A stretch of DNA of 64,000 nucleotides from Tubulanus polymorphus (Eukaryota; Nemertea; Palaeonemertea; Tubulaniformes; Tubulanidae): NCBI RefSeq assembly GCF_964204645.1, contig NC_134033.1, forward strand, positions 8,526,231-8,590,230. The letters run 5' to 3'. Under the pieces are notes generated by a model. That model saw nothing but the letters and a program-made list of their open reading frames with translations. It was not told where the DNA came from and did not search any database. The stretch's first letter is position 1; each line of letters opens with the position of its first letter. Positions 1 through 12,300 of this stretch are shown piece by piece. The translations under genes were made by a program, and so were the position numbers.

Positions 1-80
1 CAGCCTTTACGGCTTCATTATGAATCATAATGTTAGTTAAGAAAAATCCTGCAATCTATTTTCAGTCCATTCCCTTCTAG

Positions 81-337
81 ACCTGTCTCCAAGTCGGCGA
101 TGAAAAAGGCTGCATCATCTGTTTTCAGCAGTCGTCCGCTGCCAGTGGTGATGCCTTTAAAACCAAAGATGGCGAAAAAGCCGTCAGCCGTCGCCATGAA
201 GAGATCACCAGTGAAAAGGGAACCAGTCATCGAGTTAAATTCATTTGACGATGCCGCAGTTGATATATCAGAGATTGATTCAATGGATGTTGCCGAGTGT
301 AAGGACGAGATTATTGAAATAAAGCAAGAAACACCAG
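81..337 (+). CDS. POLA1: POLA1 exon 1 of window (N-terminal tail)
   Basis: The exon follows a pyrimidine-rich acceptor ending CTTCTAG and ends CACCAG before GTAAAT. The first base completes a codon from an upstream exon, so the ATG at 100 is internal. It encodes a Lys/Pro-rich stretch ([14 protein letters not shown]) followed by an acidic stretch ([17 protein letters not shown]). This matches the low-complexity, poorly conserved N-terminal tail of Pol alpha. It ends with one base of a split codon. Confidence 0.8.
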
Positions 338-3300
338 GTAAATTAGTAAAATAATGACTTCACATTAACCTCATCTGTACCAATGACTGCTATTTAGAGG
401 TCATGCAGCCATTTGCTATTTCCACATGACCACACAGTCAAGTCTTGATACACTGCTATCTGATACACTGCCAGCCTCGTTTGTCGCCAACAATTTTGAA
501 AGTATGAAATGCCTATATCTCTTGTGCATTGCAAAAATCCGAATTTGTAACCCTCCGCACACCACAACCCCACCCCATTCCTTAGTACATATACATATAC
601 CAACAAGGAGCGGTAGTTAAACTGTTCAATATAAAAACAAACAGTATTATGTATGATAAGTCATGCCTGTAGGCCTGTAGGTTCCAGTTAGCCTCTTCGT
701 GAAAACAACTGTTTGTTGTAGGTGTGTTTAACCATGATATTTTGTCTTAATTTGTCAGCCAAAACCAATGGGTACAAAGTGATTGCCCGGTAATCTAGCA
801 ACGGCCTTTCCCTTTACTGTTTTCTGAAGATTGCATTTCATCTCAATTTTTACTTTCAAGTTGTGCAGAGATAACAAATATACTGGAATTTTAGGCCCGA
901 GCAGATAAGCTGCTTGTATTATTTTTCCACGGCAAATATGGATGAATCGCAATACTCATTTTTAGATGAGGCTCATCACATGGATATATCTGATATCAAT
1001 TTTGACGATGAATTTGCCGATGAGATGAAACTGGAAATCGAAAATGATGTCAAAAATGAAGAGGAAGCAGCCTCTAACGACAAGTAAGTATTAACATTCA
1101 CTAATTAAATCTCTTAACCCGTAACATGCTGGCAGCTTTAATGTTAAGGTTTGTGTGTGTGAGATGTCGACGGAATCCAGTTATTTTGGGAAGTTTTGAA
1201 GACGCTTCAATGTAATGTCTTGATATTTGGGTTACACATGTATCTACCCTAGACACATCTTCAGCCAAAAAACTGGCCCTGTCAGAATCAAGATGGCCGA
1301 CTGGCAGTCATTGTTATTTGCCAAAATCAGCACTTTTTACACATTTTTGAACTGTTTGAGGGAATTTTTGAAGACGCTTTGATCAATTACCTTGATCTTT
1401 CGTATATATCTGAATCCTCCCAGGGCCCATAAGCGTGACAAAAATTGGGTTGATCAGACTTAAGATGGCCGTCCTATGACCTTTTTAGTGCCCAAAAATG
1501 TCAATTTTGGCCCGAATTCTGAGTCCTGTGGGTTCCTACTGGTTTGCCATTTCTCATTGCAATTGCTGGTGGGTATTCTTTGGAAAAGGGATGTTTTATA
1601 CCTGAGCCAGGTATTTTTGATCAGCCAATTATGACAAAATCTTGGTGTTATCAGTACTCATTCGTAGGTGGGAAAAAGTTTTTCGACATTTTATTGATAC
1701 CTAAGCATATTTTGTTATCACAATGAATTAGAAAGTTGTGGCTCATAACGTGTTCTATGATTGTGGTGAGTTTCAAAGTGATTGGCTTTTGTATATGGCC
1801 ACCAGGTGGCGTTGAATAATACAATATATTAGTATTTCTATATCATATTTGTACCAATGCATATTTTCTTACTACAATCGATTGCAAAGTTGTAGCTCAT
1901 GACATCGTCTATGATTGTGGTGAGTTTTAAGGACATACGTTATTCTATATGGTCACCAGGGGGCGTTGAATAGTAGAATAACTTAGTATTTCCTTATTAT
2001 ATTGGTACCTAGGCATATTTTGTCACCAAGATCAATTGCAAAGTTGTAGTTCATGATATGTTCTAAGATTGTGGTGAGTTTCAAGGTCATTGGGTTTTGA
2101 ATATGGTCACCAGGGGGCGTTGAATAGTAGAATAACTTAGTTATATTAAATTGGTAACAAGGCATATTTTGTTATCACAATCAATTACAAAATCGTAGCT
2201 GCTGACAATATATTCTATGATTGTGGTGAGTTTCAAGGTCATTGGTTTTTGTATATGGTCACCAGGGGGCGGTGAATATAGAAATTGTAAGATTGTTGAG
2301 CATTTGAAACTACTTCCCAAGTGGGCATGGTGTCCCTGGACCCCTAGTTTGTCATAGCCACGGAATATAGCTGAATGATTAAACTTCCAATTTTTGAAAG
2401 AGGCGGTCCACTGTGTTGGGTCATTTTTGGGTGGTCCAAAAGTACCCCCTAAAAGTAAGAATACTCACCGTTTTGTGTTAGATAGTCCACGAGGGCACTG
2501 CTCAAATTGGTCGGAGGGTAAATAGTTTCTATATCTAAAGAAACCGTAAATCACCAACCGCTCAACCAAAAACAACCACCGCGCTGGCCAGATGCAACAG
2601 AGCCGCATACAGATACGTATGGTCCGATACTACTAGCGTTGACTGCAGCCGGGCAGTAAGAATTGCATCCGAGAAATCTAACCCCGAATATTCAAAACCG
2701 ATCGATTCCTTACCGCGCGAGTTACAGCATGTGATCATATCGCCGGAGGAACCGCTACATGCTTATAAGCCCAATCCGACTGGGCCACAAACCGACGACG
2801 TTAAGACAAAAGTGAGCGTTTCGATTAGATTAGCAAAGGCTGTTCTTAACGAAAGCCTGATGGAACAATATGAACACGCAGAGCTAGATAGAAATCCAAA
2901 CGGCTAGAAATATCGTGTTCAAATGTATGGTGGTCTCTAATCTAAAATTAACTGTAAAAAATTTATCTCTGAGTGTAAATATGCTGATATACTAATATTT
3001 ACTGAAACTAAATTGACTGCTCTAGATGAAATATGGGTTTCCAATTTTTTTGAATCACTTGTTTTTCACGTTGTTGTTTTAATCACTCAAATAAGGGTAC
3101 CAGAAAATCTGGTGGAATATTCATAGCATTTAAAACTGGAAGTCACATTTATACATCAAGTTAAGAAAACTAGTGATATAATACAGTGGATCAAGATATC
3201 AAAACATTTAAGAGTTTTTACATGAGGGGTACCTTATCCCAACCGAGTCTAGTAAATTTAATGGCCCTCATCTTTTTGATGAATTAAGTACCGATATAAC

Positions 3301-6300
3301 CCAATTGTTTCCACAAAACGAGTGTCATATTTGTATTTGTGGAGATCTAAATGCACACACCAAAGAAATGCAAGACTTCGCTTTCTACTTCGAAAGGTTT
3401 GAAGCTGAGGACTTCTTTAACAAATCCAATGTAGATATTTCTAATTTGAAAGCAGATATTCTGCTTGAGCCTCTCAACAAAGATTACACGTTCATTTTTG
3501 GGGTTATTGCCTGTCTGATTTCTGCAAAACTCACGGGTTACTTATTGCAAATGCCCGAATTGGTAAGGATAGAGGTGTCGGTGCTTATACATGTCTTAAA
3601 GGGTATAGCCAGCGTCATATGGATACGTCATAGATTACTTCATTGTCTCGCCCCACATCCTAAAATGTGCCGAGTTCGAAGTCAAAAGAGTTTAACATGT
3701 TTTCGGATGTGCACTGCCCAATTAAGTGTGTTCTAAATACATTAGACCGTATCGAGTGAAAGGTTCCCCCTCATTTTAACAATAAAAAGGAATAGAGAGA
3801 AGTATCCCGTGAACCAGGCAATTTGAGAATCTTTTCCTCAGAAATCTTAGATGATATATCAGATATATCACTGAATAAAATTGACCGTAATGTTGCGAAT
3901 GAGTGGTTATGTGAACACTTGGTCGAAGCAACTGAAGCGTCAATGGGTAGGTTAAAAATCAACAACAAGGGTTAAGAAGTACACAAAGCAAGGACTCGAT
4001 ATTCTATAATGCAAATGTAAAACTGAATCAGAGAAACTTTAGAAGAGCGAAATGACGCTATCGATTTAGCAAAACTAATACTAATCGTATTAATGTTAAT
4101 GATGCCTCCAAAGGGTATAAACGATCACTGAAATGGAGGAAGCTAGAACTGGCAAAATTACATAACCAGGCACTGATGAGATCAATGAAAAATAAGAACC
4201 CAAAATATTATTTCTAAATATTTCAAAATACCGAGTAGTTCTGACTGTAAAGCTTCTCTTGAAGATCTCTTCCACCATTTTAGTCACTTAAATGACAATA
4301 TAGATGAGAGTTGTTCAGAAGAACAAAATATATCTAACCTATCTGTTGATGACTTGAATAAGGATATAGACCGAAGCAAAAACCCCCTGAACCAGAACCA
4401 AGCGGGCTTCCGGAAGAAGCATAGTATCAGAACTAGTAAAAGTATAGTATCAACGACCATATTTCTTTAAAACAATTGTGGACCTTTTCTTGAAAGACAA
4501 TAGAGAGTTGTACTGTGAATTTATTGACTATATTAAGGCATTCGACACTGTATGGAGGAGAACAATGTATAGCAATATAAAATCTGTATTAAAATTTAGG
4601 AGGCAAATTCAGAATCTTTTCAAAATAATCTTGGTTTAAGACAAAGAGAAAATTTATCGCCGGTGCTCTTCTACATATGTGTCAATGACCTCGAAGAATA
4701 CATATATCAAAATAGTTGCTCATCTATTAATTTCCCTGTAAATGATATGTGGCTCTGGCTCTTAGCATTATTGTATGCAGACGATACCATTTTGATAGCT
4801 GAAAGTGCAGCTAATCTGCAGCAGATGCTTGATGTAACGGCTAGTTATTGTATGATTGTGGAAACTAATTATCATTACCAGAGATGCTAGTTTTCCGGAA
4901 ATATCCGGAATTCCGGAAATTTAGGATCGCCGATGTCAATTCCGGAAATTGGGTGAGAATTCCTCGCAGCGACCAGTAATGGCACGCACCGTAAAAGCGT
5001 TCGTTTGCTTGTACTCGTCGTCGCTTCTGTGTTATTTTATCTTGGTCTCTGTTTCCGAGGACGTTCTGCTACAATGTATATATGTGTGCTTGTTGTGGTA
5101 TCTGTGCGTGCGTAGGCGGAGCGCCTCTGTTGTGACGCCATTTCCAATTAAAAGTCAATTATCTTTACGCGCCGTTGTACATCGTCCTGCTGACGGCCAA
5201 CAATGTGAAGATGCACGTGGTAATAATTAAGATGATATCTAATAAATATCATCTTAATTATTATCACGTGCATGCTATGTCCTGAGACACGCAGCTTTAT
5301 AACTTTCTTATTGCCTGCAGCTGTCAAGCGGGACGGTCTGCAAAATGAGCACGCACGGAAAGATTGTCAGTCGGGAGTCGGCCGATATAAGGGCAATTGA
5401 CAGCGGTATAAAAAATAAATTTAACTGGCACTGGCTAGAGGGTAAGGACAGTAATGGGGACTACTTATCGAACTACATTCGTAAGTTAGACTTAGCTGGC
5501 GTGGCGTACTGCGTCGTTTGTAAAGACCAGGTCAAATACGGTAATTGCGGGAAAAAAGATATTCTTCGTCACCCAGATAGCGCGCGGCATAAGCAGCGAG
5601 GGATGTGAAGCACAACGAATGTCTGCCGTCGTATTTTCAGATACCCAGATCGCTCTAGAACGCATTTCCGGCGATGCAAAAACACAAAAATACCCCCATT
5701 CTAAATTTTGAATTTCGGAATTTTGGTACTTTGGCCCTAGCATCTCTGCATTACCGATAAAACGAAAGTGATGATATTCGGAAAGAAGCTCAGAGCGTTA
5801 CCCAACTTTTTACGTAGACGGAAATGAAATAGAAACTGTTAAGATATTCGATACCTAAGGATAATATTTAACTACACTGGGTCGTTTAGTAAGTGTAAGG
5901 AAAGTATTTGTGAACATGCCAAGGAAAGTCTTTTTTTGTACTTAAAAAGGTGAAAGAACCAGGGCTGCCAATGTCTCCGATTTCGGAGGAGTTTGCTACG
6001 GTAAAGCCAATCAAAAATTCAGAGCAGAATATACGTCCAAGTATCCGTGCATTGTTCCATCTCATTTCCATATCAAATAGTTAAAGGTATTTTTTGATAG
6101 CAATGATAGCAATAATGCGTAAATCTAATGTGTGTATATTTCTTTGTGAAGGAGAGTTTGACAATCAATTTTTTAATAAATACAAACAGAATTTTATCAT
6201 TATTTCGTGTTTTCTTGGTATTATCTGGTCGTTTCGGCTGCTACTGAGTATCAATGATTTGCTACTATCACTAGAATGTTTGATTTTGCCCTGCTTCTGA

Positions 6301-9300
6301 CTGAAATAAGAAAACTACTATCAAAATTGTATTGTGTTACTACAAGAAAAATTGTTAAAGGGTAACTGAAACTTTTTTAAAGATTTTCTACTTTTTACAC
6401 TAAACGATATATTATAGTATACAATAAGGCTAGGTGATTTCATAATTGGAAAAATCTTTTCAATCTAGTCAGAATTGATGATTTTGACGTTCGCGCACCT
6501 GTTCAGTGTATACATTGCTTCTGCTGAACGCGTGGTACTGTGTCTATTAATAGAACTACGTCACTCGCAAATGATGTCTATAGAAATGAATAGGAAATAA
6601 GCTACAAGAGCAATTCAACTTAATTTTATACCTATTTGGCATTCGAATTGAGACAAAATGCCTCTTGATTTTGAAAGTCTACATATTAATGATTATAATT
6701 AGCTGTTGAACGGACCATATCCGTTCAAACTTAAGCTCAAAAATAGGATTTGAATAGCAATCCAAGGCATTTTCTAGTAGACAGCAAGGAACACGGATGT
6801 TTAAATCATCGTTTTGTATTATCATTTAGTGAGAGTAAGTAAGATCATGGTTAGATCTAAGAATATTTTGACTTATGAACTGATGAAACTTACAGAATTA
6901 GCTGCAAGAACAATTTCAATTCTTCTTGAAATATACCTCGTATTGGTAGCGGCTTTGGTCACAAAATTAGAATATTTCCTCATCCATCCTATTTTAAAAC
7001 TTAGAAATAATGTTTGTGAAAGATTTGTGATGTAATCTATCAAAACTCTTCTGCAGCGTGTAACTTTAATCGAAAAACATTATTCCTTTGAATATTTGTT
7101 GTAAAGGCTGTAGAAATTTATGAAAGTTTTTGTAGAGTTTTGAAGTGTTAGTTTTCAAACTACTTAGTCTTAAATTACTATGAAAAATAGTAAATAGTAA
7201 ACGAATATGAATCTATTTATTCTTTAGCGAGATCGAAATCTGTGATCGCTTATAAGACACTGTGCTTGTGGTGCTGAACTATAGGTGAACTATGGAGCAG
7301 CAGTAACAGTGCTGAGAGCTGAGCATAGTGTACTTTAATAGCTCCATAGCAGCGGATTGAAATCTGCATCTTCAATTTGATCGATTTAGCCTATTCAAAT
7401 TACTCATTGATTCTTTGAAGTAGGTTTCATTGATTCTTTGAAGTAGGTTTATGCAATAGACAATAGATCCTTTTACCTCCCTGGCCAGTTTAAAAGCTGT
7501 AAAACAATCTGGCATTGAGATATAACAGAAAATACACGCAGTTTCCTCAAAATTCAACGCATTTCTATAGACGCTATTTCTCAGCTCTGCCTGTAATGAC
7601 GTTGCAGCGCGCACCTGCTGATTTAGCCGACGCTGAACAGTTAGCGATGTAAACAACGAAATGAGGTCAAAAATCTTGTTACAAAATCACAAATTGCGCG
7701 TAAACTAAACATTTTGGAACAGAACGGTTGAATATGAGTGTATAGATCAATAGAATACATCATATTTTGAAATAAAAAAAAAAGTGTCAGTTACCCTTTA
7801 AGTTGGCAGGTCTGAAGAACCGTTAAAGGATCTGGATGTAGCTCCTATATTATTTGACTCTATGTTTGCACCAATTCTAACTTTTTGTTTATACTCAAAC
7901 TCAAGCGGTCAACTCCAAATGGTATGACTAGGTTGTTTCCCCCTTTGAAATAATAGGGAAAAAATATTCATTCTGGGGACATATTCTATTTTTCAAAACC
8001 ATTTATTTCTCATTTTTTTGCATAATTTTCGCCAATTTCATCTATTTGGGGGCCCTTCTTGACCCCCGTGGACAGATGATATGAATGACACTCAAACTAG
8101 CAGCAGTTTTACATACTAAAAGGACCTACTATTGATGTCCAACTATTTATTTGCTCTTCCCTTATCAAATTACTGAGCTACAGCACTTCCAAAAAAAAAA
8201 CACAAAGTTAAATGACATCACTTCAGACGTTTTTCTAAAAAAAAAGTCGACATTGAAAGGGTTACCATTTTAGATGAAAGGCGAGTGAATGAGTGTGGTA
8301 TTTCAGAGTATTGTATCTGATAGATGCTAGAGAGTCTGTCTGATTAGCATTGAACAATGTATAGAGCATTTGGCATTAGAAAGAAATCAGCATTGCAACG
8401 GATCATCGAAGATGAAAAGGCAATGAAGGACTGTTCAAAGGCATTCTCTGTCCCAGAGCATAGTCGGTATGTGGAAACCAATGGCTGTAGGGCAATGGTG
8501 GCATTGTTCAATGCTAATGAGATGAATCGATCAGATACAGTACAATATGTTCTGCAAGAAAGTAGCTAAAACATGTATTAAGCCTGAATGACTCCCAATA
8601 ACCACCACGGTCTGTAAATTTCATTCTCTGCTGAGTTACTTACTACCATTTCATTTAGAGAGTAAATTTCCATTTCAAATTGCATTTGTATGCTCATTCA
8701 AAACGGAGGCACCTACTAAAAAGGTATAAAACTGTATCAGCTCCTTATTTCAAAATGTTCTTTGAAATTTGTATGCTTAGTTATATAATTATCAAAACGG
8801 TTTTCTTTCCGTTTTCCATTTCAATTTGCTTAGTAACACTGGATCTTCTGTAATAGTCTTAAAAATTACTTTCAAATAAATTTCAATTTGGAAGATTTGA
8901 CTAGATACCGTATTTTCCGGCTAATAAGCCGATTTTCTAGCCTCAGATTTTTACCCACAAATATGATCGGCTAATTGGACGGATAGGATCTGACCTAAAT
9001 AATTACTTCCCCAACTATGTCACTCTAATGCTCCTGAAGATCATCAAAATCAAAAAGAGTGTTCCATATTTATTTGAGGTTATTATTTACTACCAGTAAT
9101 CTATTTAGAACTATTTGTAACTTTGTTTATTTCATCACCTCACAGCTGTAATACTACGTCTACACATCAGCAGTCTGCCCGATGGTGCGAATATAGATTA
9201 CAATCTATGGCTCTGGGTTTAATAATCACCTGAGCGAGTCAGTCTATATATTGCACAGGGACTCGGCGATGATAGTATACACGGCACTCTCACACATTGG

Positions 9301-12300
9301 CAGGCGCATATTGTCAGTCTCGAACGTAGATTGTCAATTAAGACAAACTGATTAACAAATCACTGAATTAAAATCACCTGATGAAGGGTCTCAGCTTATT
9401 GGGCGAAGCATTAAGGGGTTGCCATTGCTTGATAGGAAATGATTGTTGAACCGGGTCCACATCCACCTTCTCTTTAAGTGCCGTCAAAGAGCTGTCTGAA
9501 AGTTGGGGTACGTTCAATGCAAGTGGTACCACGGGTGTGAGAGCGGAAGAATTGCCGGTTCCAGTTCATGTTGACTCGTCAAAACTTCCGTTGACAACGA
9601 ACGACAGTGGTGAACAGATAATGAGAATGTACTGGCTCGATGCTTATGAGGACCCTTATAAACAACCAGGTAAATTCTTGTGTTAAACCTTTCACTACAG
9701 ATAGTTTCCCGAAGGGTTTTGGCCTCTAATAAAAGCAGAAATATGAAAGGTAATGTAAGGTCTTTCTTGTGTTATTACTGTTTACTTTGGTAAAATTTCT
9801 TTTCACATTCGATAGCACTTTCCAGAGGTTGGCAAATCTGTTCATCAAATCGCTAATGGTGTTTTGTTTGTTGGCATTTCAGGTGTAGTGTATCTGTTTG
9901 GCAAGGTTTATATTGAATCAGCCAAGTCACATGTATCATGTTGTGTGGCTGTTAAAAATATTGAGCGACGCGTTTACGTTTTACCTCGAGAACACGTAAG
10001 ATTTCTTTTCAATCTCCACAAGAGGTGTTTTTTACTCAAGCTCTTTAATTTCAGCTGCTAAAAGAATTATAATTTTCAATTCTCCCATCGGCAGGATTCA
10101 ACTTCCATGGCACAAGTTACTGTCAGTATTAGCAATCAAAATTGCATAATAAAAAAAACTTGATTCTAATAATATGATCCATTTTCCCAAAAATAGTAAT
10201 CAAACAATGGTAATGACAAGGTTACTATGTGATACCATAGCTGAGAAGCTAAAATATGATTTGTGACTTTGATTTTTTGGGAGAAACCTAGGTGAAGATT
10301 TGCTGTGAAATTAGATTGAAACAACTAATGGCGCAGTATGCATTTATATAAATCAGAGCAAGGGTAGACTACCAGGGGCGGATACAAGGGGCCCATGTGA
10401 CTCCTTAAATTTGTCTAGTGCCCTTATCAAAAATGTACTGTCTAAAAATACCATCCTGCTTCAGCATCCAACCACAAACAGTCCGAATTCTGTGAATTCC
10501 ATGTGCTTCATAAAACATCCAGCATCTCCGCTAGCTGGCATTTGGAAGATTCCATATACTTGAACAACAGCACTTTCAGTGGTGGATTCTATGGTCTAAA
10601 TTTTCTTTAGAAAGGAGACCATTCATTACAGGTTCTTCTTTTAAAAATCGTGAATTTTTTCAAAAAAAATTCTAAAAAGCACACGACTTTTTGGTTTACC
10701 CTTGTTAGCAATATTGAAGTTGGCATTGAGGCAATTATGTAAAATCATCAATTATGTTTTTTCATGTGAGCATTTGTTTCATTGGTTTTCGGCCTAAACG
10801 ATGTATAATCAATGCGATCGAAGACATGGCAAACCTCCGTCGAAGACTTGGCCAACTTTGTTAAAATTCTATGAAAAACTGTTTTTGATGGAAACATTTT
10901 TAGCTCTTGCGTATAAAATTGCAATGACCTGGATTGGGGGACTTTGTCTCTACGAGCGAATGTGATTGGATTTTTGGTTTACCTTTGTCAAAAGTATGGC
11001 ACTGAGCCAATTCATGTAAAATCGCGGTACGTTTTTTTATGTGAGAATTTTTTCATTGGTTCTCTGGTGAAACGACATATAATCGATGCGATTGAAGACA
11101 TGATGAACCTCCGTCGATGACATGGTCAACTTTGTTTGAATTCGACGAAAAACTGTTTTTGGCGGGAATAAAATTTTGCTCTTGCATATAAAATTGCAAT
11201 GACCTTGATTGGGGGCCGTCGTCCCTACGAGCGAATGTGATTGGCTGTTTTTGGGATATACGGGAATTCCGGCGCTACTAAAATAATCATGGGAAAGCCA
11301 TTAATGGCGAACGTTTCATTGGACTGGTGCCGTATATGTGCGAATTTTAAATGATCATTGCTGGTGAGAATATAATTATTTCACATATTGCCATAGGTAT
11401 TGTTTCATTTTAAAACCCGGTGATTGGTGATTGAGATTGAAGTGAAGCGAACATTCACTACACAAGGCCTCCACTTGCGCAAGAGTGCTAAACATTAGAC
11501 TGTTGCACACACAAACACACGCTCATACAGACTACTATATGGTGATGCTGTAACGCTGCTTAACGCGTGCACGTTTGGTATGATAACAGGCTGAATAATC
11601 GTCGTAGCAGAAGATGAGTGCTGTGTTTTCTGTTTGAAAGAATTTGTAATAAATTGTAATCTCTTGTGACCTGAAAATACTAAGCAGCAAACTATAGGTA
11701 TAGGTAGAGGTCTGAATATTGTAGTGGTAAATTCCAGGATTTAAAACGATCTAATACTACGCCCCGGTGTTTTAGCTTCCGCGGCCATGCATTGGAAGTG
11801 GTTTCGTTCCCAAGACTCAATATTCAGCCACCCTCTGATATGTGACATCATATGAATTTTATTTGAATATTTTTTCATATTGTGAAAAATATTTTTTTGA
11901 AAATATAAAATAGTTTCCCTGCCGCGCCTGCCTGTACCCTACGAAATTTTGGACGTAGACCATAAACAAATGTTTATCTTTGGTCTTATTTGACTACAAA
12001 ATAATACTGTAAGAAAGATAAAATACAATATAAACTTCTAGAACTTTGAAGTCACGAATTGATAAGATTTTTCAAGCAATGCCCTTACTCCAAACAACCT
12101 CTAGCTTTCAAGGTAAACCACGCTTTGCCCATGGGCAATTTATTTTGGGATATACGGGGAATTCTGGCGCTGCTAAAATGATAATAGGAATGCCAAAATG
12201 GCGAACGTTTCATTGGACTAGGTGCTGTACGCTTGCGAATTGCAAATGCTCATTGCTGGTGAGAATATCATTATTTCACATATCTGCCATGCGTATTGTT

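Larger units (their letters stand above)
4879..5748. mobile_element. hAT-like DNA element, 870 bp, inserted in the LINE
   Basis: It has 12-bp perfect terminal inverted repeats, CAGAGATGCTAG at 4879 and CTAGCATCTCTG ending at 5748. A 6-bp direct repeat CATTAC flanks it (4873-4878 and 5749-5754), and removing the insert rejoins the LINE reading. The CAG...CTG termini fit the hAT superfamily, though hAT usually makes 8-bp target duplications. It contains a zinc-finger ORF (5345-5608) and a 28-bp-arm hairpin (5211-5273). Confidence 0.7.
2570..5970 (+). mobile_element. Degenerate CR1/L2-like non-LTR retrotransposon (LINE), split by a DNA element
   Basis: Remnants appear in the expected order. An open frame at about 2570-2907 ending [19 protein letters not shown] may be the end of ORF1. 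Next comes an endonuclease-like [11 protein letters not shown] near 2990 and [12 protein letters not shown] at about 3335-3370. Reverse transcriptase pieces follow: [12 protein letters not shown] near 4520, then [18 protein letters not shown] near 4765-4825. After the insertion at 4879-5748 a C-terminal piece resumes ([17 protein letters not shown]). Many stops and frameshifts show it is dead. The clade assignment is tentative. Confidence 0.75.
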
